Positions 54,872 through 64,000 of a DNA stretch of 64,000 nucleotides are shown in pieces. The translations under genes were made by a program, and so were the position numbers. Source of the stretch: Plumapathes pennacea (taxonomy: Eukaryota > Cnidaria > Anthozoa > Antipatharia > Myriopathidae). Every line of letters begins with the position of its first letter. Within the stretch, counting starts at the first letter, position 1. Under the pieces are notes generated by a model. It saw nothing but the letters and a program-made list of their open reading frames with translations. It searched no databases and had not been told where the DNA came from. Location: positions 4,296,001-4,360,000 of the forward strand of contig OZ038470.1 of NCBI GenBank assembly GCA_964036295.1, in the 5' to 3' direction.

Positions 54872-54884
54872 CAAGATGGCGGCT
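54872..54884 (+). promoter_or_regulatory. YY1-like motif overlapping the USP37 start codon
   Basis: CAAGATGGCGGCT contains the ATG of USP37 within a near-perfect YY1 consensus, a layout seen in many animal genes with very short 5' leaders. Confidence 0.5.
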
Positions 54885-57800
54885 CCATTGGGTTTGGGGA
54901 GGGAAGTCTACAAAGTGACCGGGAGCGTGAGGTTTTTAGGTATCCACGATGTTGGGTACTCATTTGCCAAACCAGGATATTTATCCTTAAATAAGATGGG
55001 AAATGACATCTTTTATCTTGTCATGGTAACAAATGTACCCAAAAAAGTCAAGAAAGTGAAGGTAAAGAGCGTGACGGTGTTATATGTTTTCGATGTTATT
55101 GCCTTTTGGTGACTTCTCAAGTTGATTGCATGACTCATATGACATAACACGTATAAAAATTAGGTTTGTATTCATGTGGCGCTTTACTCAATTATGATTA
55201 TTTGACTATGCAGGGGATACACAGTAACTTTAATTCATTCACTTCATTCAGTTATTATTTATCTTCTTATTTTTTCTTTGTTTTTACGACTGGGACTGTG
55301 TAACTTATTTTTAAAATACTTGCTGACTTTTAAACTTTTAATTTATCTTTGTGTATTGCCCACAAGGTGTTGTTGAGTATTGATACATAGATAGAAACTG
55401 GCACGACAACACAACTACATAACATCACTTCAGATGGTAGAGGGTCTCTGATTATTTTTCTGTGAAATATTCTGTTTGTGCCCCTGTGCTTCATTTATGT
55501 AGTATTTGACATGCAATAATCATTGCTTACAATGCTCATCTGAGCAAAGCTGTCAAATGCCAAGTAATATTATTTGCTTAGTAATTGTCTATCATCCTTG
55601 CTGTATGATATTATCTCTGAAGAATGAATGAAAGAGAAAATTAGAGTTGATCACTCCATGCAGTTCCTTTGGTGTATCAGTAAATACCTTCACAGACCAG
55701 CCAGTTCCAGTCTCCCACACAGTTAGTGATACCTGCCAACTCTCAATTCACGCCTGTCTTCAATCTCATGCCTACATACCTGTGGACCAATTTCTATTCC
55801 CTAGCTGTAATTTAGGCTCTGACCCATTTTCTAACAATCTTGAAGAGAAGAAAAGTCCATGTACTGTAAGACCGTACTTTCACTGAATTCTCTGATTTTC
55901 GAAGGGAAAAGCACAGGGAATGAGGTTGTGCTTGGTGAACTGGAGCTTCGGAAATCTCCAAAACGTCTTCAGAAATATTTGGATGTCTTCGGCGATGGCT
56001 GGGTCAGCTTCAAACATCTTGACACTTCCAGGATAAAAATCTCATATCTTTGACTTGAAAAAAGTTGGCAATACAATAATGTAATTTTATAAAATAGCTA
56101 ATAAAAGTGCAAGTGTGGTGAGGTTCAAATCAGTACTCACCAAATTTGGTTGATTTATCTACAGCTGCATAGAAATCGATTCAAAATATGTAACAGGGAA
56201 CAGCGCTTGACTGTTGTGGTAGAACCTGATGGAATCACTGTTAGCGTCAATGGAGCAGCTCCCGCAGAGCTTCAGAAGTTCGTAGCCTTTTTGGAAGAAA
56301 TTAAGTGTAATGGAATGGGTAAGTGTTGTGTAATAGACTTGCTCAAATCTGGTAAATGCTGAACAATAGCATTAATGATCATACCTCAGTCTTAGAACTA
56401 CAGTCGACTGTCTCTAAGACAGACACCCTCAGGACCAGCTCCAATGACTGAAGAAACGGCTCCTGCCAGGTGTCGTCTTAGGGAGGTCTCCATCTTAGAG
56501 GGGAGTTCACTGTGTAGACAAACATTTGACTCCCAAACAAACCTTTCTCATTTCTTTATTTGTTGAATATTAATGCTTTTTGTTGAAAATTTTTAGTGGG
56601 TCAGCTTTCAAGTCCAAGGAGTGGCAGAGAGGACATTGAGGTATGCAAAAAAAAAAAAAACAAAAAAACTTGCTGTGTATTTTGGAATAGTTTACTTATG
56701 AAATGAAGTGTGAGGTACAACTTTACTGTGATACACTATGTACATTGTGGATCCTTTAGAACCGACCAGTAAACAGCAAGCAGAAGAGCCCAACCTTGAT
56801 GAGCCCATCCTCTGTTAAAAAAGCCTCAGGACTAAGATCTACCTCAAGAGGGGGCTTGGCTGAAGTGCTGGCAAAGTAAGTCAGTCTCTGTGAGAACTAC
56901 AACATGTGAAAAATCAACTGAAAGTTAATGTGGGAAAGTTAGATGCTGTTAAAGAAGTTTAAATTGACCATTTAATCTTTTGTTGGAGCAAGCTTCAAAT
57001 ATCAAAATATCAGCTCTTAAAACGTCTTTGACAGTGTTTAGGTTTTGCACATTGGCTTTTGGTTGATTTTTCATGTTTTATCTCCACGCTAAATCTATTG
57101 CCCATAAGTGCTAGCATTCCATTGCCTCCTGTGAAAACTATTCTTTCTTAAATCTTGTTGTATTTCTGTTGTGTTCTAAGTCAGTAGGAGCAAAATATTA
57201 GAGCTTTTTTACTGGAAGCAATATTCTGTTCTTGGCAATAGGTACATTTAGTAGAATTTTACATAATATTGAATGATGTTGTAATGCACATGTTATCAAT
57301 AAATTAGGTTTTGGACATGACTATTGCAATATTTATGAGTGTTTGTCTAGGCCAAGTACACCACCAACGTACGCTCGGCAAGTGCCATATTCAAGCACAG
57401 CAAAAAAGCAGAAGAAAAAAAGCCCCCTTCATGACCGAACACTGGATACCAGTAAGTTTTGTTTATTTCTGTTACATGCTCAGATTTGTTATAGAAATGC
57501 CCTGGCATGCACAATGTTCCCAAACAATGTTAAAAATAAATTTGAACTGAAGCTGATTATGATTTAACCTGGTGCTATTTATTACCATTGTCACACGCAA
57601 CCTTCTAATGCACAGTCGACCTTCTTATTCGCACCATGCAAATCGGCCATTAGGCAGCCCTAAATCCTTCTACTTCAAGGTTCATAATGCAGATTCTCTC
57701 ACTTCAATGACAGTATAGTATGTATCAATGAATGATGTAGTAAAAATTGATGGTATAATCAGCTTTCTTGTGTACATTGTTCTTCAGATACTTATTGTAA

Positions 57801-60800
57801 CAGTGAAGGCAAACATAGTACATCTTCCTTTTACGGCACAAATTATTCAACATGGTCGCCTGAACAGAGGTAGGTTGAGCTCATCTACTGAAGTGTAACC
57901 TTAAACCAACTACTCACTGACTTCCTCTGATGCTTTGACTCGCTCTTTCAAGATCATGAGCTACAATATCATGTACAACTTCTTTGCATCAATATTAGAC
58001 TAAGAAATGCTGATTTTCCAAATGGTTTGTTGAGTCAAAACTCATAAGCTTTTGTGTCAGGAACCAGGTATAACTTCTCTAGCCAATTTATCCCAGAAAC
58101 AAAATAATATACACCAAGCTGTTGCAATATCAAATTCTTTTTGCTGTTTTGTAAACTAAACCTTGTCTCTGTCTCATTCCTTTAATGATGTTGTTGTAGG
58201 GTGGTGAAGTCAAGTGGTAAAAAGGAGCCCGTCTTCCTGGCCAATCACAACGTTTCATTTCGTTCTCGAACAAAGCCTCTCTTTAAGGAGGAAGTGGCAT
58301 TAACAGGGTAAGAATTTATGCTTTACCCTCGGTCAACGTCAAGAGTGATCAGAGGCCAACTTCTCCTTTCAATGGATAGTCAACCACTGTATATGTAGTT
58401 CAATATGGAGAAAATGGCAGGGCCTGTGGATTATAGTGTTTTGGAGTTAAGAATTTGGTGTTAATAATTTGACAAGTCAGAGTAGCATGTATGTGATCAG
58501 AGAGATCAGATATTAGGGGGATGGTATGGTAAAGTCAATAGTTTATTTTGATGCTTTGGACTTAATAATAAATCTATGATATAGATTTACTCTTGAGCTC
58601 ATACTGTAGCACAATTTTATTTCTCCCAACCCTTCATAAAGAAAATGTAGTAGTGATGTGTAAGAGTTTTTATCAAAATGTCAACTTGTCCATACTGTAG
58701 GATATATATTTGGTGAATATTTGAAGAGAACATCAGTTAATGGAGGACCTCTCAGGAGTGAAATGATTGAGTCGTCTTTCTTTTTTGCAGGTTTTCTAAC
58801 TTGGGAAACACCTGTTACATGAACTCCATTCTACAGTCTCTGCTGGGTTTGACATCATTTTCTCTGGACATAAACAATAAGGAATCTTTGAAGAAAGTCA
58901 GTCCCACTAGCCTTTACAAGTAAGACAGTATTTAAGTTATCCAAGTGATTTTCAGTCTTGATGACAGGGGTCTTAAATTCATTGCCAAGGGTGTGGTTGG
59001 GGAACTATCCAAGGGACCAGCATCACTAGAAATGGACCAGTAGGTAACACAAGCGTGATTAGCACAGATCAAGGGAACTCTAGCCCAGAACAATACACTT
59101 CTCATTGTCGTCACCAACGACATAGCCATTCTTTCATGCCTATCACATAACTTAGCTGGAAATTGATCTGTCAAGTTGTTGACAACATTTTTTTGTATCT
59201 ATTGCTGTGGTTTTTACAGGCACCTACACAGTCTGTTGGCTTGCAAGTTGGCTGGTGGCCACTCCAGTGAACTAAAACCACACCTGAAGAAGGTGAAGAC
59301 TGCAATCTCAGAGGCTGCAACAAGGTTCTCCGGTCACATGCAGCATGTAGGTGGACTAGAGTGCACAGTATTTTATATGTTGAGGACCGGTGGCATTATT
59401 CACGAGTGAAATTTGTAATGATTAGGCCACCGTAAGCAGGCCAATCAAGATCTACAATCCTGGTCAAAAGTCTTTGGGACACCCTGAACATGGTGCTGTT
59501 TCGTTGATATCACCCACTTTGGTTGGCCTAGTTAGTCAAAAAGGAACCCACCCTCCCCTCCCCCGATCAATGTTGATTCAGGGCTGAAAGGTGCGCAATT
59601 CAACATTGAAGTGGGGGAGGGAGTGGCACCAGCACGAGAAAACTCAAACTTAGAGGGCTTTTTTCATAGTGTCCCAACATTTTTTGACCAGGATTGTAGA
59701 TTCTTGAGTGTTTTGGAGCACACACTTGTTTTGTTATTAGATGGGTACATAACACATTCTTTACTTCTGTCTAATGCCCTGGTAGGATGCACAAGAGTTT
59801 CTTTGCCAAGTACTGGACCAGCTGAAGGCTGATGTGGCTGCAGACAATCTCAGCCCTAAATCAGCCAAACCTGCAGGCCACAGAACCCAGGAAGAGCAGG
59901 TGAGCTAGTGACTATCTCCCAACTTTTTAAGAGGAAATTGTATGAGTGATTAGTGAGAATTGATAGTTTAATCAGCTATTATCTGAGCAAGGTATCAAAA
60001 GCCATGTTCTCCTTTAATACTACATGATATGTTTCTTGTGAGAAACTGAAGGAGAAAATTGAAGTTAATCACTCTTAGATACACTAGGTAGGCATGGAGA
60101 ATGACATTTAGCAATCAGGCAAGTAAAAAGAGATACAGTTCAAAGAGACAGACAGAGAAGTCAGTGTGGTTGGTAAAGTCGCCGGTTGAATGTACAGTAG
60201 TTGGTAGACATAGTGCAACTTGTTCACAGTAATTCAAATTATTACTGACAACTAATCAACAGGCACTCAACAGTGGGGTCAATACTAGGAACTCTGGTCA
60301 AATTGATTGTTACTTTCTTAACAGGATTTCCCCTGCCCTGTTACAAGGAACTTCGAATGCAGAGTAATCCACAAAATCTCCTGTAAACAGTAAGTGAACT
60401 TGATAATGATGTCTGCTCTTGATGTTCTGGGTACCAGAGTTTTTTTTTTTTTTTTTTTTTTTAATACCATCCCATAAATCCTTGAATGAATGCCCCTGTG
60501 AACATGCGCCTCTCTCTCCTCTCGTGACGTAACTAAGCAAAAATACTTACAAAGTGTGGCTTTGCACATTATGATTGATACTTATGTCATGTTGTTGTTT
60601 ATGGGCAAATGTTATGCATTACAAAATGACCATCTGGCCATGATTTGGGAAAAACTAAATAAGCACCCCCTTTTGATTAAGTGTTTCCTATGCTTTTGTT
60701 GCTTTGTAGATGTAATGGCAGTGTCTCAAAGGAGGAGGTTTTGTATGACCTATCTTTGCAGACAAGTTGGTAAGTGCTGGTTGTTTATGGTTGTAATAGG

Positions 60801-63489
60801 ATTAGGGGTACAAGTGCCAAGTTCTAGTTTCACATCAAGAGTCACTTGGAAATTGGAGAAACCATTTCTCATCTCTTTCATGCACTAGATTAACTTGTGT
60901 TGTCTCTGACAGGTCCTCATCTGATGGAAGTACAAGTATTGACAAGCTCATCAAAGCATATTTTGAGGTACTGTACTATAGGTCCTTTACATTATTTAGT
61001 GGCTAAGCAGAAAATGGACGAGTAAATAAATACTTTCATTTGAGCAAGATATTCACTTTATTGCCAAGTTTTCTCATTGAAGTTGACAAGACGTGGTATA
61101 CCCTCAGGAGTTGAAGGTTTCATGTTCTATTTATGTACTAACTCTTCCTCTATATTCTCCTTTTAGGATGAAGAGATTGAGTTTAGTTGTGAGAAATGCA
61201 ACTCCAACTCAAAAGCCATCGTCACCCACAGATTCAGCAAACTGCCAAGGTGAGTGTATAAGGTACTGGTTAAATTACAGTAACCATACATAGAGCAGTT
61301 TCCAGCATGTACAATGTGCCTTTTTTATGTTACAGAGTTTTGATACTGCACTTGCAACGCAGTGATTACAACAGAAGTACTGAACAACAGGCCAAGAACA
61401 GGGGAAGAATCCAAATACCAAAACACATTAGCATTGGTAGGTGGTGGTGTAGCTTTTGTCTCCTTCAGTGTCCTGTTACAGTACCACAGAATAATAAGAG
61501 ACCCTCTCACTGTAGGTGCTTTGCATGCCCAGTGACTGACAGCGGCCATTTTCGTATCATACAAAAATGGCAGATTCTCATGTTTTTCTTCTTCTTTTTT
61601 TTTAGATAACCTATGTGCACCCCAAGTGAAACCTCCAATCCTGTTTGACATGAATCATGGCAAAAAATTGTGAGTACCTTTCTGTTATCAAGTATCCCCA
61701 CACCAACACTGACATACAAAATAAATGTGCGGTGCAGGTCTTGTAGCCCACTGATTAGCAACACACTTGTCTATTATTAATACATATCAATATTCTTTCA
61801 GGAATACACCTGGAAAGAAACTACAAAGAAACAATAAAATCAAAGAAACTGAGAATGGAAGAAACCAAAACGTTCTGACCCCTCCAGCTCGAAGACAGCT
61901 GCAACATGATTTTGCTAGGTACTTGCAAGATTTTATTTGTAATTGATAATTTGGTACTGTACATTATTTAAATCATCAGGTGTGCATGGGATGATTGATT
62001 GAGTGAAGTCATTTGAATGAGTGAGTCACTGAGAGAATGTGTGATTGATGGGTGAGTGAATAAATGAATGAGTGAATCAGTGAGTGAGTGAGTGAGTGAG
62101 TGAACAACTGATTTGAGTGAGCTCTCACACCAAAGGAAGTCTACGCTGCATGATAAACATTTTGAGAAATAAACTTTTCACTCTCTTTTTACTTGCGAGT
62201 GAGCCAGAAAAAAGGGGGTTTGACCGAAACCCTTGAGCCCCTCTGGATCCAAACCAGCTTAATGTCAGTGATAGGACTGTAGATTTTTCTCAGGAAAGGA
62301 TGTGAGAAATGATATTTCTCTTGTAACATATCGCAATGAAGTTCAGATATTTGTGGACTAAAAAGTTATTTAAAATACACATGTTATATCATACCCTAAT
62401 CCAGTCCCACGGGTTCAAGCCTCGCATGGTCAGTGGCACTGGCATTTTAGAGGAGTTATTGCAAGAATTCTAATCCTCATTTTTTCTTTAAACAATTTTT
62501 GTAGGTCTTTGGCGAAGAATAGAAATTGCCCTGAAAATTACACTTTAACCATGTCAGACTACAGTGCAGATGACAGCAGTCCTGGCCATGACAGTATGGC
62601 TGAAGAATCACACAAAGAGTCTAAACTTTTAAGCTTGTCAGAAGAGCAGCAGTTGAAGAGAGCACTGGAGTTGAGTGCAGAGGAGGCAAAGGCATCACAA
62701 ATCCTGAACTCTCAAGACAGTGCTGATCCGAAGACCACCTCTACAGTAATGTTTGCTGCTAGAAATCAGTCTAGAAGTGGTGACAACGAAGAGTTCGAGC
62801 TGTTTGGGGGGAGCGGAGCCACCAGTGATCAAGAAATCTCAAGTGATTATGACTGCAAGATGAATTATGTTGAAATGGCTTCAGAAGATGCACAGTCTCC
62901 TGAGAAGTTCCTGTTACCTCAAAAGGCTTGCTCTGATATTGCTAAACGGCAACAGAAATGCACTAAAGAGGATGTGGTGCATGTTGAATCAGGCACAGAT
63001 AGTGATGCTTGTGTAGTTGAGCTGAATGACAGCTCAAGTGATGGAAGTGCTATTTTTATTAGCAACAGAAACAAAGATTGTGCCCGAGTGGTTGCTAAAG
63101 CTTGTGACGAGAAGCTCAGTTGCAAAGGACAGGGAGCTTTCAAGAGGAGGATTGACCAAACTAAACACAATAGTAGCGGGTACTGTAGCAACAGCGACAG
63201 CCCTGATAGTGATTTCAGCTACAATCTGAAACGAAGAAAAATTGTCCACACCTATTCAAGGAAAAAGGCTAAAGGTTCTAGTCTGTGTTCACTTATGGAT
63301 AAAAAGCCAACTTTGACCAAATTTGATGGAAACATGCCAAATTTGACCCCAACCAAGGGTAAAGTTCAGTTTTCTCCTGCAAACAAGAGCAACGACCTGG
63401 AAGCAAATTCCACCAAATATGACTTTCAAACACCAGACTTCAGTGAAGACGATATTGCCAAAGCACTTTCTCTGAGTCTTCAAGATCAG
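54876..63489 (+). CDS. USP37: Ubiquitin carboxyl-terminal hydrolase 37, 5' part (cut by window edge)
   Basis: Cysteine protease that removes ubiquitin chains; USP37 acts in the nucleus on cell-cycle and replication factors. Eighteen coding exons in phase give 897 residues: 54876-55061, 56165-56318, 56597-56640, 56760-56875, 57351-57451, 57788-57869, 58200-58307, 58791-58919, 59220-59346, 59786-59899, 60325-60389, 60710-60769, 60913-60967, 61167-61249, 61336-61436, 61606-61669, 61802-61918 and 62505-63489. Residues 1-110 fit the PH-like N-terminal domain of the USP37/26/29 group. The Cys box is GFSNLGNTCYMNSILQSL, with nucleophile Cys272. FSGHMQHDAQEFL and a zinc-ribbon-like pair (CRVIHKISCKQC, FSCEKCN) follow, then RVLILHLQRSDYN. 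Two ubiquitin-interacting motifs are visible at about 614-633 (EEQQLKRALELSAEEA) and 882-897 (DDIAKALSLSLQDQ). The exon with the catalytic His/Asp box lies beyond the right edge. Introns hold several MITEs. Confidence 0.92.
55520..55665 (+). repeat. Family A MITE, diverged (USP37 intron 1)
   Basis: CATCTGAGCAAAGCTGTCAA, CCTTGCTGTATGATATTATC and GAGTTGATCACTCCATGCAG are in family order; the right terminus is lost. Confidence 0.65.
56402..56516. repeat. Family E MITE, short copy
   Basis: TACAGTCGACTGTCTCTAAG at the left and TTAGAGGGGAGTTCACTGTG at the right, with AGACACCCTCAGGACCAGCT inside. Same family as 12197 and 36882. Confidence 0.7.
58612..58772 (+). repeat. Family A MITE, diverged (USP37 intron)
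   Basis: TTTCTCCCAACCCTTCATAA at the left and AGGAGTGAAATGATTGAGTC at the right. It ends about 18 nt before the acceptor of the catalytic-Cys exon. Confidence 0.7.
59912..60084 (+). repeat. Family A MITE (USP37 intron)
   Basis: CTCCCAACTTTTTAAGAGGA, TATCAAAAGCCATGTTCTCC, AACTGAAGGAGAAAATTGAA and GTTAATCACTCTTAGATAC. Well-preserved interior, with ends slightly eroded. It starts 12 nt after the donor of exon 59786-59899. Confidence 0.8.
60440..60462 (+). repeat. T homopolymer
   Basis: About 23 T in a USP37 intron; no sign of a retroposed body on either side. Confidence 0.9.
61990..62112 (+). repeat. (GAGT)n imperfect microsatellite
   Basis: GTGAGTGAGTGAGTGAGTGA core with diverged GAATGAGTGAATCAG flanks, in the USP37 intron before the last visible exon. 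Confidence 0.9.
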
Positions 63490-63662
63490 GTAAGGGACAA
63501 TATTTTCCTAACTCAGTTTCTCAATAATGACTGACACAGACTTGTGGTGGTGTATCCTAGCCCCCAATCCACACATACATATATGTTGCATATTAGACAA
63601 GAAACCCAGTAACAATAGAGTACGGACTTGAGGTGGCGGGTTTTGCAAGTAGAAATAAAGAT

Positions 63663-63995
63663 ACTGTATGGTGGTAAATTTAATAAATTTCCACTGGTTT
63701 GCCGTGGTGTGGACTCTTATTTACCATGATTTACGTCATCACATGGTCAAAATGTTGTGGACTCACGAGGCGCTTCGCCGAGTGAGTCCGCAACTAATTT
63801 TGACCTTGTGATGACGTAAATCGTGGTAAATAAGAGTCCACACCACGGCAAACCAGTGGAAATTTGTTTTTTACCACAACATTTAGAAATATACAGGAAA
63901 CTTTCGTTGTATTTCGCTGCAAAACGTGACATGCTGGCGTCAGCATTGTTGTCTGGACTCTTATTTACCACGGTAAATCGACCAATCAGAGAGCG
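63663..63995. repeat. Long palindromic element at the right edge
   Basis: The left arm (about 63670-63763: GGTAAATTTAATAAATTTCC, ACTGGTTTGCCGTGGTGTGG, ACTCTTATTTACC, TTTACGTCATCACATGGTCA) is almost the exact reverse complement of the right arm (about 63782-63880). The centre is GAGGCGCTTCGCCGAG. A third partial copy of the ACTCTTATTTACCACGGTAA word occurs at 63957-63976. It lies in a USP37 intron and may continue beyond the window. Confidence 0.85.
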
Positions 63996-64000
63996 AGAAA

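Noticed and set aside
55859-56053. Possible extra USP37 exon (peptide around GELELRKSPKRLQKYLDVFG)
   Set aside because: Exon 1 joins exon 56165 in phase, and the PH-like domain alignment leaves no gap. The candidate's frame does not continue into 56165 and it ends in a stop.
62405-62440. GGGTTCAAGCCTC word in a USP37 intron (tRNA B-box-like)
   Set aside because: No acceptor stem or anticodon arm could be folded around it; isolated motif only.

Overview
The window is nuclear DNA of an animal. Its genes are spliced with GT/AG introns, the proteins are metazoan families, and spacers and introns are full of short inverted-repeat transposons. Gene content, small introns and repeat style suggest an anthozoan cnidarian, most likely a stony coral. 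That assignment is inference; the sequence contains no species marker. Exon coordinates below were joined by hand from splice sites, phase continuity and family resemblance.

Layout, left to right: 3' part of DNAJB11 (ER co-chaperone, +, cut by the left edge); a riboflavin transporter of the SLC52A family (-, convergent with DNAJB11); a SPATS2-family gene (+, 14 coding exons) with a very long charged repetitive tail; a repeat-bearing spacer; a TRAF3/TRAF5-like signalling adaptor (+); the 25-residue ribosomal protein eL41 (+, split over three coding exons); an SLC35G1-like transporter (+); a BTB-BACK-TLDc protein (+); about 10 kb of repeats that also holds an upstream alternative first exon and a cassette exon for MGAT4; MGAT4-type N-acetylglucosaminyltransferase (+); a two-exon small mitochondrial protein resembling COX8 (+); and the first 18 coding exons of USP37 (+, cut by the right edge).

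The genes are mostly unrelated housekeeping and signalling loci and do not form a pathway. DNAJB11 and MGAT4 both serve the secretory pathway, and TRAF and USP37 both belong to ubiquitin biology, but nothing suggests co-regulation.

The mobile content is notable. At least six families of short inverted-repeat elements recur, including one bounded by TTAA and one by TA, plus two 5'-truncated LINE tails and several near-perfect hairpins. Some copies sit at gene-structure boundaries: 3 nt inside a splice donor, just upstream of an acceptor, and 1 nt after a stop codon. A roughly 1-kb unit is present three times inside the MGAT4 5' region; one copy carries a nested palindromic insertion whose empty site is preserved in the other two. 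No tRNA, rRNA or CRISPR was recognised.
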